A stretch of DNA of 64,000 nt from positions 2,080,501 to 2,144,500 of the forward strand of contig CM041197.1 of NCBI GenBank assembly GCA_023078555.1, written 5' to 3'. The stretch comes from Ulva prolifera (Eukaryota; Chlorophyta; Ulvophyceae; Ulvales; Ulvaceae). Positions 34,313 through 45,455 of the stretch are shown here, in pieces (position 1 is the first letter of the stretch; each line of letters begins with the position of its first letter). The notes beneath the pieces were generated by a model. That model made no database searches and was not told where the DNA came from. It worked only from the letters and a program-made list of their open reading frames with translations. The position numbers were made by a program, and so were the translations under genes.

Positions 34313-34916
34313 CGGCGGAGTGGTGACAGAGGCAGACAGGGCACGCAGGTGTATTCATCCGCGCGCCGACCGGACAGTGGATAACATAGGATAATCGATG
34401 CTTGGTATGCATTATAATACGGGATGTTTCGATGTGTCAGTCGCATAGGACGTACGTCAGATGGGCTGGGCTGCCAGTGTGTTAGCATGGCGGGATGTCA
34501 AGTGGGCTGTCCTGCGGTTGTATATTACACGCTGAGTGTCATATCACGGCCCTCCGCAGATGGCACAGATGTAGTGCAGGCCTGGTTCCTTTCGGTCGGT
34601 TCTTGTCCCGATCTGATCCCATCGCTCTGACATGGCGACGACGATCGCACCAGCGCCACGCTCGCTTTTGCGAGACTAGTCGTGGTGGTGCTCTCGTGAG
34701 CCAGATGAACGTTCACGTCGTCTTCTCGCCGTTGTCATACATTTTACGATTCGTCCCAAGTAACCACCTTCGTTGGACCCAGACATCGTTCGTCACTTAC
34801 ACACGGCCAGGCCTTGGGTGCCTGCCAGTTGCAAGCTCGATTGGGGAATCCAATCATTACGGTTGCTGAAGTAATTTGTTGATGCTTCAATGTGGCTGTC
34901 CTGGTAGCACTACAGT

Positions 34917-35830
34917 TGGGTCGGGTGTGATCTCCAGTCTCACACACAGAGTCTGTAACTCATTCGCACTGTGTCCTACACGACCAGGCATCATATGCAT
35001 GGCCAGGCCTGAGGCCAGCCACCATCCCAATGTGTTGAATGATATACCTGGTGCTGCTTCGCTGTACGCTGGGTGGGGAATCAGTGGGGGGGTCGGGTGT
35101 GATCTCCAGTCTCACACACAGAGTCTGGAACTCAGTCGCATTGTGTCCTACACGACCAGGCATCATGTGCATGGCCAGGCCTGGGGCCAGCCACCATCCC
35201 AATGTGTTGAATGATATACCTGGTGCTACTTCGCTGTACGCTGGGTGGGGAATCAGTGGGGGGGTCGGGTGTGATCTCCAGTCTCACACACAGAGTCTGG
35301 AACTCAGTCGCATTGTGTCCTACACGACCAGGCATCATGTGCATGGCCAGGCCTGGGGCCAGCCACCATCCCAATGTGTTGAATGATATACCTGGTGCTA
35401 CTTCGCTGTACGCTGGGTGGGGAATCAGTGGCGGGGTCGGGTGTGATCTCCAGTCTCACACACAGAGTCTGGAACTCATTCGCCATGTGTCCTACATGAC
35501 CAGGCATCATGTGCATGGCCAGGCCTGGGGCCAGCCACCATCCCAATGTGTTGAATGATATACCTGGTGCTACTTCGCTGTACGCTGGGTGGGGAATCAG
35601 TGGCGGGGTCGGGTGTGATCTCCAGTCTCACACACAGAGTCTGGAACTCATTCGCCATGTGTCCTACATGACCAGGCATCATATGCATGGCCAGGCCTGG
35701 GGCCAGCCACCATCCCAATGTGTTGAATGATATACCTGGTGCTACTTCGCTGTACGCTGGGTGGGGAATCAGTGGCGGGGTCGGGTGTGATCTCCAGTCT
35801 CACACACAGAGTCTGGAACTCAGTCACAAT
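34917..35830 (+). repeat. 172-bp minisatellite, about 5.3 copies
   Basis: The unit contains GGGTCGGGTGTGATCTCCAG, CACACACAGAGTCTG, CGACCAGGCATCAT, GGCCAGCCACCATCCC and TGAATGATATACCTGG. It repeats every 172 bp. Neighbouring units differ at only a few bases. It lies just left of the 36-57 kb gene block. Confidence 0.95.
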
Positions 35831-35909
35831 GTTGATGTGAGTGCTGTCATCAACAAGGGCTTAAATGTCGGCTAACATGTTGTACGAGCAAGTTGCCAAT
35901 GGCCGGTGC

Positions 35910-37370
35910 CTATACACACTGAGACACTCGTTCGCCAAGTGGATGTGAGGCCCGGTCTAGGGTTGCCGAGTATACCAGCAGTGCGTCAGTCTTACAATTT
36001 GATGGAAAACTTTGAATCACATCTTGGTCCATGCCACATCTACAGTATGCATGGACCTCCAGCACTCCGTTACCAATTCGGCAGCTCAGCGATGTCACGG
36101 TCTACTCTCGCAAATCTGGAAAAACACCATCAGCAATGAATGCGGCCTTGACCTCACATATTGCATGATGGAACAAGACACAGGGGGAGGTGCCCTGATG
36201 GAGTGATTTGTGGCGCCCGATTATAGTATCCCGAGCTGCCAAGATGCTCTCCTCGCCTTCTCTATCCTTCTTCTTTGCTTGAACCGTCACGTACTTGGTG
36301 TGGTTGTAAAGCGTCTTCCACGCTGCATTGTGGCCGGACATTATGCGCTTGACTACATTTTCCAGCGTCTTGTGCCGCGCGGCTGGATTCTTGTTTCTCC
36401 TCCCAGACTTGCGGTCGTCCTCAATCTCACGATCGCATTCGTCCTTAAGTTGATTCTTGCCTGCATGTGTTGATTTGTCTTTGTGATGACAATGAAGAGT
36501 TCTGTACATGTTCACTGAGTCCGCATGGTACCGTGACATGTCAGGTGCAGGTGTAGGTACTTCCAGTTGTAGTTGGGATCAAACCTCTGACAGCTTTGAG
36601 GATTGTATCAGGGCAAGGAGGTAATACAGTGAAGACTATCTTGGATTGCTTTATGTTGTCGGCCTTCATGTTACCTCTCGAGATCGCTGCGCTTGGTTCG
36701 TTGTTGCCTCCATCATTTATCGCTCCCAATTGCAATGGGTTCGAGCAAGAAAAGGTAGCGCATTCAGTGCCGGGCGCGCACCAAAGTGTGCAGTCTGCGG
36801 GACTCAATTGTAGCTGCATCTCCTTAACCTCTGGATCAAGAAGGAATTTGGCATACTCTCCATGCATGACCTGATTAGTGTCGGACCACTCTTTGACATT
36901 GGGCACTCCCATAATGTCATACCCGGATCGTTGTGCACAAAGATCCTTCTCTTTCTCCATCCGTTCCTCTTTCCATGTCGATAGGTGCTCATGTACATCA
37001 CATAGCGCTGCGTAGGTGTAAGCGCTCACTGTGTCAATCAATGGGTCATCGTCGTTGTTGGAAAATCCAAGCTTGTCTCCACCTAAAAATTTTATCATTT
37101 GCGTCATGGTCCACGCAAACGCTGCGAATGGAACCTCTGGAGGCACCCACCCGGGCAGCAGCTGATACTCTGGCTTTGTTATTTCGCCACTTGGAGACAC
37201 TCCTCGACAAGTAATATCGATCAGGTGGGTCTGGCCACTCCACCAAGCCACCCCGATGACGACCCAAATGGAGGTCCAGGGGCCGTATGGCCCTTGCAAG
37301 TACACGTGTGATAAAACTTCTCTGGCCACGGCAAATTCGGAAGCGCCTGCAACATCAGCATTATGGATGG
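35910..37370 (-). CDS. Unassigned minus-strand gene, 3' exons
   Basis: I do not recognise a family. The exon beginning about 37365 (after an acceptor GATGTTGCAG) encodes a Trp-rich stretch (YGPWTSIWVVIGVAWWSGQ), then GWVPPEVPFAAFAW, a charged helical part (WKEERMEKEKDLC) and a Cys-containing segment (CTLWCAPGTEC), ending near 36541. A second exon (36539-36102) is highly basic: KDECDREIEDDRKSGRRNKN and KTLENVVKRI. The same frame continues past a TAG to 35910, where the TAG may be a splice acceptor. The basic helical part could bind nucleic acid. The gene lies downstream, on the same strand, of the exons listed next and could be their continuation. Confidence 0.45.
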
Positions 37371-37404
37371 ATCACTGGCACGGCATGCATGGTGCATTTG
37401 GTTG

Positions 37405-39394
37405 TCACATCACTGTTGCAAGATTGATTCGGAACGGATGCAAACCTGTATCTTGAAGTTCTCTTAGCTCGTTTTGTGGCACTATAATCAAAGGCATCTG
37501 AGCGGCAGGGGACGTTTGCCTATGAGCACTATCATGTGCTGCGTGATCTTCCATTCGCTGGATCAAAGACACGACAGTGTCAGAATTTCGACCGCCATTC
37601 ATGCCTGGTGCTGATGTGTTCCGGGCCCTAGGCGTACCCGAAGTCTGTGCAACAAGCCAATGCACTCTTTGCTTGAACAGTGTAAGGGTAGCTGCACAAA
37701 GCAACAAGTTAGCTCCTACCATTTCTCTATCGCACAGCTATGGGGCGTAGCGAGGAACCGTACATCGTAGATGTTGCTTGTAGTCCGCAAAGAGCTTCAC
37801 TATCGGGGTGCTTCCGCTGTTTAAGAACAAACCAATTTGATAACTCTCTTTTAATTCAACAGAGGGATTGAGGCCAGCACATACATACACCGCCTCTTTG
37901 AGGTTATCGCCGTTCAAGAAGCAGGTTTCGGCCTCGTCAAACACTCTTTTCTACAAAGTCCTTCCTTGTGAGATTTGTGAACTGGGGAGTGTGACTATGC
38001 ATACGTAAATGGTGTCAGTGGTGCCATGTCAATCGAAAGAGCCATACCATGCGTGCAATTGCAGTTTCACATCGGGCAACAAGATCAGTTCCAGTTGATA
38101 GCGGGCTATACAAAAGCCCCCATATGTGTTTTGGAATGTCTGTAAAGGGTGCAGAATCGAGGAGATGTTGAGCCCCTATCAAGTAAGCTACAAATCGGGA
38201 CAATTCATCCACAGTGCGGCACCTACATAGCCAAGCGGAGGTAGGAGTGACAGTAATCAACATCATAGCACACTAGGCAATGACCGGCGACTGTTTGGAA
38301 CAGCTCCCGATGGCTTGGCAGACTATTGGGAGTACGTACAACACTGGCGCCCTGGTGCCTTGTTCGGGATGGATCATTCGCATGTTGATCCTATGATCTA
38401 GCAAAAGTAGCTTCGAAGCACCCTCTATAGTTGCACTGAATGTGATTTTGACACCTTTACTGCGGAGCTGTGTTTCTCGTTTGCCGTGTCCAGCCGGACT
38501 CTCATTTGCAAGAGCAGCCATCAACATCCCGAGTCCGGCTGATGACTTGTACCCCAATTCCACAACCACCTCACCTTGGTGTTGTTTGTGCACTACTGTG
38601 ATGTCTTTGTGTGGCAGCTGGTCTGTCTTTCCTAAGCAGGTACACGCGATCGGATGGGGCCCGCTGGCACCGGCACGACTCAACATGGAATTGCCAGAAG
38701 GGGGGGTCACAGTCAATCCACCCGACTGGAGTCCTTGAACACGTGAAAGAGCCCATGCCCTAGCTACTCCTTGGACACTAGCTCGCGTGTGCAAACGGTA
38801 CTGTGTTCGTAGCATACCATCACTCAATGAAAGCGCTCCGATCCACTTCACACATGCTGCCTTCATGGACTCCGTCAACGGCTTCCCCCTCGCTAAATGT
38901 AAGATTTGTCGGGCTTCGTGAGCGCAGTAGTCCACAATTTTGTCGAAAAGGTTGTCGTCTGTTTCAACCTGGGCACGGACGTCTTTAATGGTCCTAGAGT
39001 TGTACTCCAATCCCCATGGGATAAACATATACCAAGCTACTCTCAGTTGAGACTATAATCGTACCGCGGTTTCACCAGTCGAATCTGCCATCGAAGCCCG
39101 CTCGGTGACTAGCTCCCGACAGGTACCTTGTAATTCGCAAAGCTCCGCGAAAACGTCCGAGGTGTCTAATGACAAACTGAAAAATTGTTCGATGACATCA
39201 TCGCAGACTTTCTGATACAGTGGGTAGATTCGACGCTCATCATCGGCCTCGGGACTAGGCAGACTATCAGCTAAGTCTGGCCCCTCGAGAAGCGGAGTTT
39301 CTGGCCCCCTATCCTCGTCGTCATCCACCTCCGGATAATATGGGATCTTGGGGACGGCAGTGGTCGTCTTCGACCGAGGTGGGACTTTGAACAT
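37405..39394 (-). CDS. Unassigned minus-strand gene, 5' exons
   Basis: The frame from 39394 (MFKVPPRSKTTTAVPKIPYY) opens with a Pro/acidic linker (EVDDDEDRGPETPLLEGP). It continues past a TAG at 39053-39055 into a long frame (FIPWGLEYNSRTIKDVRAQV, ACVKWIGALSLSDGMLRTQY, ELGYKSSAGLGMLMAAL) ending near 38273. It then passes another TAG into 38266-38015 (TVDELSRFVAYLIGAQHLL). A further frame covers 37944-37405 with one TAG inside. Each TAG can serve as a 3' splice site of a short intron with an upstream GT, which I prefer to stop codons. No known domain is visible; the composition is that of a real globular protein with an acidic N-terminal tail. It is probably part of the same transposon-like block as the Ulp1 and transposase genes. 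Confidence 0.45.
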
Positions 39395-39634
39395 CGTGTC
39401 CAGTGCAAATTTGGATTGCGCTGTCTAAAATCGCATTCCCAAATTGAAACCTGTACAGCACCACCATAAAATGTTGGCGGTAGTCGGTCACCAAAGCAGG
39501 GGGCGCGTAAGGCTCGGCAAGTCTGTGGGTGGAGATTGGCTAGGATCCCTACTAGTAGTACCTATTTGGCCGGGATGTTGGCCAAGTGTGCATGGTAGGG
39601 TGTGACCTTGACAAGAGACCTATCACATGACACA

Positions 39635-39695
39635 AAGTGTGACTCGGTGCAGTCGGGAGTTCCAGTGGAATTCCTAGCTGCTCCGAGTCACACTT
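39635..39695. repeat. 61-nt imperfect hairpin
   Basis: The arms AAGTGTGACTCGG (39635-39647) and CCGAGTCACACTT (39683-39695) are perfectly complementary over 13 bp. The inner part continues to pair imperfectly (GGAGTTCCA with TGGAATTCC), leaving almost no loop. It lies upstream of the minus-strand gene that starts at 39394. Confidence 0.8.
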
Positions 39696-39723
39696 AGTAT
39701 ACAATTTCGAACAGTACATTCAG

Positions 39724-39818
39724 TGCACAAAAATTCAAAATTAATGCATACGGCCATATCAATATAAGGATATAGTACGTTGTGTTAAGGCATGCCAAAA
39801 ATTTTGAATTTTTGTGCA
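39724..39818. mobile_element. 95-bp element with 19-bp terminal inverted repeats
   Basis: TGCACAAAAATTCAAAATT at 39724-39742 is matched by its exact reverse complement at 39800-39818. The interior is short and AT-rich. It looks like a miniature inverted-repeat element, though no target duplication is clear and it could also be a regulatory or RNA hairpin. Confidence 0.65.
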
Positions 39819-41015
39819 GTAAGAGTGAGGCTTCATTAAGCACTGTCCGATACCATCACACGCGCACACACGAACAGGCGGGAGCTTCAACTTCGTGGAA
39901 ACCCCCCGGACCCGGTTCGAAACGTTCATTTTTGCGATGACATTCATCTCAACCTCATCGATCGTGCAGAATGCTGCATGTGACGCCGAACGAGTCCAAG
40001 CGTGTTGCACGCCAGGACGAGCGATTGCACAGACGAGCACGCCATCGGATTCAAATACGCAAGAGGCTCCGAGTGGACCAGCTCATAAACGATTCGATTC
40101 ATACGCTGCATGAAGTAGCGTTCAAGAGGCATACCTGTGAGTAGCGGATACGTGGAACGACAAGAGCTATGTAGCTGAAAGTAGCGGATCTGAGCCTTTA
40201 TGCCACATATATGACACATATCGGATATCAAGGACTATCACGAAATGGCTCCTGTTCGAATGCAAGCGCGAGTGGAAGCGTCATACCGTAAGTTTAATTG
40301 GGCGAAATGTTAAGTATGTGTGCGGAGTACTTAGCACATGACGCCTGAGATCTGGGATCACACCTGCATGGTCAGTATCTGAGTCAGATACTTGAGCCAT
40401 GACCTTGTTCGACCTATACAGAGAGCTGGAATGTGTCTTCTCATTCGCGGGCTGGTGACTGCCACGTGTCACCCCGTGCGTGCATTCGCATGTGCACCTG
40501 CCTTGGGCGCTACGAGGCACTTTCACAACAGCTCCGTCTGATTTCCAGAGACGGTGCCTGCAGTGAGCATGTTGCGAGTACATTGGAGGTGCCACACCAC
40601 TGGCCACGACCACGATCACTTCGTTTGGTTTCGATGCGACCCCGGCTCTGCGGAAGGTGTTGCACAGTCGCAAAAATGAAACTGTTTTAGCTCATCGTAC
40701 CCGGCCTCAAGGCGGGGGGTGTATGATCAAGTGCGAAGAAGTGATGTCGTTTTCGGAGCAGTCCAACCACAGGATGTAGTCTCATTCACATTTACGGTGT
40801 ACATCGCAAAGCACAGGTCCAATTGGTTACATCCGATCCCAAAAAGTGGCATCGTCACGACCCGGCCAATTTGGAGCCCACTCAGTCTCCTGCGGATTGA
40901 AGTGGCCCCTCACGTAGAACCTGCATAGCATAGTGCGGGTACACAGACAGATATGGCAAGGTAACGACGTCATCGCCGCAACTGTACCCAAATGATAGAT
41001 TGCTTGCCATGAGCA
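39819..41015. other. No supported gene
   Basis: Frames on both strands are short and mutually overlapping (for example 40281-40673 minus). None has a motif. The stretch lies between the 3' end of the protease gene and the next minus-strand gene, and may hold promoter or 3' sequences. Confidence 0.4.
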
Positions 41016-42142
41016 TCAAGACGAAGGATAGCACCTGTCGTCGAACGAAGTCTTCAAGAAATGATCTGCAGCCTCTGAAGGGAGCTCCCCCCCACCCCGC
41101 AGTATGACTTCCAATGTATAGCGTAAGGCTATACCGCGAAGAGCCTCCATGACCAGCGCGTTACCATTGTGGTTGTATCCGTTGAGAGGCCGGTTCATGT
41201 GGAACTCCACCCACTGATCTATATCAGGCACCGAGGTTCCGTGCATGCTGTCAGATGCGGGGTGTTCTGCACTCCAGGCCTCGACTCCTTTCATAAATTG
41301 CTTCAAGTTGTATGCGGCCATGACGCCACACACATTCAGTCCATATCCGTTCGGTGGAAGCGTCTTGGCCGGGGTAGCCAATGTTGGTTGCTGCGGTGTT
41401 GTCACCTGAAGAGCATACTCACAAACGTCAGTGAGGGCAGCCCGTTCCCAACTTGATACACAGACTCAATAGGGCTAGCGGTGGTTACTGATGGGACACA
41501 CCAACCGCCAGGGAATGTCAAGAGAGATTTTTGTAGCACGATCTAAGGGAACACCATGCCTGGCGCATGCTTCATGCGCCAAGAATACCTGGAACGACCT
41601 CTTAACTGTGCCAAGTTGTATGTTTTCAAATTTCGTGTGCGGTTGCACAGAGTCGAACACTAGAATTTCGGGTTGCGCTCCCCCGGAAGTACACTCCACT
41701 GCATCGGTCCATCTGATGACGTGGAGGTTGATAAAGATAATGCAAATCCAATGGGAACCACCTTCGCGTTTGTTTGGCCCAGACGACGGCGAAATTGGCT
41801 GCAGTATGCTTGCCACTATACTGCATCCACACAACAGGGAGGCACTCTCCCAATGATACTTCGGATTCCCATCTTTCATATCGCGCTGGTAGTCTGGCTT
41901 TGGGTCGTTGGCATCCTGTGGGTATCACATACATCAGTATACCACCGAAACAACCCACACAGCGAAAGACGCATGAGACACTCATCTTGGGACACCACAT
42001 GTAGTATGGTATGTGCAAGGATCACGCTGGAACACAGGGGAGGAGGTGCACACTGCGTATACAGCCAGGTTGTACAGCTGGATGACATGAGTGGCATCGT
42101 TCGGCGATATGAATCTGACTGTAGCTCCGGATTTTGGCAATG

Positions 42143-42489
42143 TGTCAGAAAAGCTAACTTAAGTGCAGGGCAGGACGCGCAGTCCTTGTTCAGGTCAGGT
42201 CAAGGCAGCCAGCATCTCGTACCTGCTGCGCACAGAGGTAGAACCGAGAGATGCTGAGGAGAATGCTAATACCGTGAAACAGTAAAGAGAAAGGTTATTG
42301 ATCTCAGTGTGCACATGCTTATATGCACAATGAACACTCAAGGTTACGGCGGGAAACCCTCGCACGATCTCTCTCACTACATCGAGACAATCCTAACTGG
42401 CGGCTTACCCCTACACTGGATCCGCGGATCGTCCGTGCATGGGTGCACCTGTCACCACACTGCTGCCCGCAGGCTCATGCATTATGACA
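42143..42489 (-). repeat. 3' LTR of copia element 1
   Basis: In element orientation it starts TGTCATAATGCATGAGCC and ends CTTTTCTGACA. It is preceded by the polypurine tract. Confidence 0.97.
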
Positions 42490-42500
42490 CTCCCCCATAA
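42490..42500 (-). promoter_or_regulatory. Polypurine tract
   Basis: On the minus strand TTATGGGGGAG directly abuts the TGTCA of the 3' LTR. It is the expected primer site for plus-strand DNA synthesis. Element 2 has the related TTTATGGGAGAG at the same place. Confidence 0.85.
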
Positions 42501-42506
42501 ACCCTG

Positions 42507-45455
42507 CTAAGTCTCCACTAGCTGGAGTTTATTACGAACTTCTAACAAAGCAGGTCCAGGCAGCACTTTAGTAAACACATCTGCTAACTGGTCAACAGTG
42601 CCCACCCATGCTACCTTAAGTTCATCCATCTGGACATATTCCCGCACCCGCAAGTGCCGCACACGAATGTGCTTGGATCTGTCAGTGGACACAGCATTCA
42701 CAGCCAAGATATTGGCACTCTTATTGTCACCCCACAGAGTCGGCTTATGTGGGACGAGTTTCAGATCGAGAAGCAACTGCTTCACCCACATCAACTCGTT
42801 GGCTGTTGCACTCATCGCGATGAGTTCAGCCTCTGTTGTATCCCCAGCCACTATACTCTGCTTCTTCGAACGCCAGAGAACACAGTTCCCATGCACCCGA
42901 ATAACCATACCAGACACGCTTTTCAGATCAGCAGAGTTCGCAAAATCTGCATCTGAATAAGCCTCTAACAAACACCCATGTCCCTCAGAGCCTATAAACT
43001 TTATTCCTAAATTCTTTGTGGACTGCAGGTATCTCAGAACATGTTGCACGGCAGACCAATGTTCCTTTAAACTACTAGACATGTGCCGGGCCAGGGCATG
43101 TGCCACATAGCTCAGGTCAGGTCGTGTCACTCCTGCAATATACTGGATGCTTCCTACAGCACTCATGAACCTGGAATGCTCAGCAGCACTGGCTTTCTCC
43201 AGGTCAGGATGCTCTTTCGCACTCCTTAGTTGTTGCCGCGGCACTAAGGGAGTGGGAGATTTACGACAGTCAGACATACTGTACTTTTCAAGTAAGTTTC
43301 GAAGTTTGTTTCGTTGTGTCATGATGATTGTTTTGGCCTTCCGATCACGCATGATCTCTGTGCCAAGTGCCCATGCAAGTTCACCTAAATCTCTGCCCTC
43401 AAATTTTGTGAGAATGATGTCGACAAGTTCTTGTAACCCCGCAGAGCTACTAAATATGAACAAGTCATCGACCCATAAGAAAATAAAGCAGCGACCAGAT
43501 GTTCTGACATACAGTCCGGGATCACTTTGTGCGCACACAAATCCCATCTCAGCTAAGACCTTGATTAAAGCTTTATGCCACTCGCGAGCAGCTTGCTTCA
43601 GGCCATACAGGGTTTTATGCAATCTCCAGACACGTGCTGTCCCGTCAGTGAAGAACGGGGGCTGTTCAACGAACACTTCTTCTTCTAGCTCACCATTCAG
43701 AAAAGCGCACTGAATGTCTATGTGTCTAATCTCTAAGTCTTCCTGAGCGGCAACTGACAGCAACACACGCAGTGTCGCATAACTACCGACAGGAGACCAA
43801 GTCTCAAAAAAGTCTATACCTTCTACCTGAGAAAAACCACGAGCTACATATCGTGCCTTATACCGCTGAACCTCGCCAGCAGGCCCACGCTTGATCTTGA
43901 GCACCCATTTGCCCGAGATAGCCCGTTTGCCCGCAGGCAGATAGCACAACCCGAAGGTTCCGTGCTCACCCAATGCATCTACCTCCTCATGCATGGCACG
44001 CAGCCATGCATCCCTGTCAGCACTCGCGAGCGCTTCCTTCAAAGAAGGCATATCAGGGTCGGAGGGCTTCTGCTTCCTGGCGGCAGCTTCTCTGCGCGAC
44101 CCACGACGCTGAACATTCTGCTGCTCACCAGACTCCACATGCTGAGGCTTCAGGCCTGCACAGGACACTCCACAGCCAGCCGCGGCTGATGTGTCCTGAT
44201 CGCAAGCTGAAACATCAATAGCAGCTACAACTGTTTCACTACTAGCAATGTTAGAGCCCGCAGGCTCATGCATTTGTACAGCTGCTACATCCGCAGCCAA
44301 TGGAACAAGGCGTCTGCGTACAAGAGGATTGATTTTAATACGAGGCAAGGCGGCTGGAATGGCCCTCACCTCGTCAGGCAAATCAACCCCAACTGCGGCT
44401 GAGGGGTCCGGATCCTCTCCCCCTAATTCGGACCCGGTCTCCACCTCATCTGGCTCATCCTCCCAGAAGGGCCTCGGCGCCTCAGCTCCTCGCAAGGGCT
44501 GAGCAACTGCCCCCGCGCCAGATGCTGAGGTCGCTGCCGAATTACTCCCAGAGCGGACCCGCTGAGCCTCCAGATTCTGATGAGCCGCAGCTCTTTCATC
44601 ATCTGAGAGGGTGTAGTCCATGCCCTGTTCGTCATCGTCGTCATAGATGCCACGACTGTCATCATCGGACGGATCCTCCATGTCGTCATCAGACGCACTG
44701 ACAGACATGTGAATGGGGAACGCAACTTCTACACCAGGGTCGTGCAACACAGCATTGCGCGTGACAACATACCGCGCGGTGCGAGAGGGCGTGGCGACAG
44801 GATGATGCACTTCGCCGTGAACACGAGGGGGAGCAGGGATGGCAGGGTGAGCTGCAGCTCTGGACATTGCACGCGTGCGATGCAAAGCTGCTCTGGCTAT
44901 TTCCGGTGTTGCCCTAGCAGGGTCACGTCGGATAATCTCCGCAGAGGAGCCAGCTCCAAATCGTGGAGAGTACACAGCAGGATCAGGGTCAGGGTTGTCC
45001 TGCCGGAATGTCATTTCCATGACAGGAACCCTACCATGACCAGGGGGGGTGTGAAGCTGGTCACGCAGACGGCGCAACACTCCCCCATCATACGTGTGCT
45101 CTGCCGCGAAAGGAGGGACATCAGCGTCAGTCACACGCTCACCCTCATCATCCTTCTCAAAAATAACCGTATAGGAGTTCGCAAACTCCTTAGGTTCCCT
45201 CTTGTCCACAACGGCGGACGCATCGTACTTGCGCACGTGCCGGATCATCTGATCCGCAGTGCACATCACCTGACGCACAACAAAAACCCTACCCCCAGGA
45301 ACGTCTTGGGCGTACACACGCTGCATGCTGGGGCCTAACCCAGCCCCGACCCAGTATGCAGGCACACCCCGGGGGGACAACTTCCGCAGCTTGTCATCCC
45401 TAGGGTATGCATACACTTCAACCCCCCATGGACGCTGCTGCCGCAGCAGATCCAA
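42507..45455 (-). CDS. Copia RT-RNase H polyprotein
   Basis: An open frame of 982 codons. It starts at a non-ATG codon at the deletion junction and keeps the C-terminal tail of integrase (LRKLSPRGVPAYWVGAGLGP) and a long acidic linker. RT begins about residue 490 (DRDAWLRAMHEEVDALGEHG; KWVLKIKRG; RYKARYVARGFSQVEG; ETWSPVGSYATLRV). The active site is FLWVDDLFIF, near residue 660. RNase H follows with YSDADFANSADLKSVSG (about residue 832), TTEAELIAMSATANELMW, LWGDNKSANIL and KHIRVRHLRVREY. It ends LQLVET and TAG at 42507. No frame break is seen, so RT and RNase H may be functional. It overlaps the gag-protease frame in another phase, so it would need frameshifting or a chimeric transcript to be made. 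Confidence 0.9.
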   Translation of the reverse strand: MDLLRQQRPWGVEVYAYPRDDKLRKLSPRGVPAYWVGAGLGPSMQRVYAQDVPGGRVFVVRQVMCTADQMIRHVRKYDASAVVDKREPKEFANSYTVIFEKDDEGERVTDADVPPFAAEHTYDGGVLRRLRDQLHTPPGHGRVPVMEMTFRQDNPDPDPAVYSPRFGAGSSAEIIRRDPARATPEIARAALHRTRAMSRAAAHPAIPAPPRVHGEVHHPVATPSRTARYVVTRNAVLHDPGVEVAFPIHMSVSASDDDMEDPSDDDSRGIYDDDDEQGMDYTLSDDERAAAHQNLEAQRVRSGSNSAATSASGAGAVAQPLRGAEAPRPFWEDEPDEVETGSELGGEDPDPSAAVGVDLPDEVRAIPAALPRIKINPLVRRRLVPLAADVAAVQMHEPAGSNIASSETVVAAIDVSACDQDTSAAAGCGVSCAGLKPQHVESGEQQNVQRRGSRREAAARKQKPSDPDMPSLKEALASADRDAWLRAMHEEVDALGEHGTFGLCYLPAGKRAISGKWVLKIKRGPAGEVQRYKARYVARGFSQVEGIDFFETWSPVGSYATLRVLLSVAAQEDLEIRHIDIQCAFLNGELEEEVFVEQPPFFTDGTARVWRLHKTLYGLKQAAREWHKALIKVLAEMGFVCAQSDPGLYVRTSGRCFIFLWVDDLFIFSSSAGLQELVDIILTKFEGRDLGELAWALGTEIMRDRKAKTIIMTQRNKLRNLLEKYSMSDCRKSPTPLVPRQQLRSAKEHPDLEKASAAEHSRFMSAVGSIQYIAGVTRPDLSYVAHALARHMSSSLKEHWSAVQHVLRYLQSTKNLGIKFIGSEGHGCLLEAYSDADFANSADLKSVSGMVIRVHGNCVLWRSKKQSIVAGDTTEAELIAMSATANELMWVKQLLLDLKLVPHKPTLWGDNKSANILAVNAVSTDRSKHIRVRHLRVREYVQMDELKVAWVGTVDQLADVFTKVLPGPALLEVRNKLQLVET

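Noticed and set aside
33470-35875. Repeat proteins encoded by the two minisatellites
   Set aside because: The periods of 131 and 172 bp are not multiples of three, and frames are open on both strands. The frames follow from the repeats.
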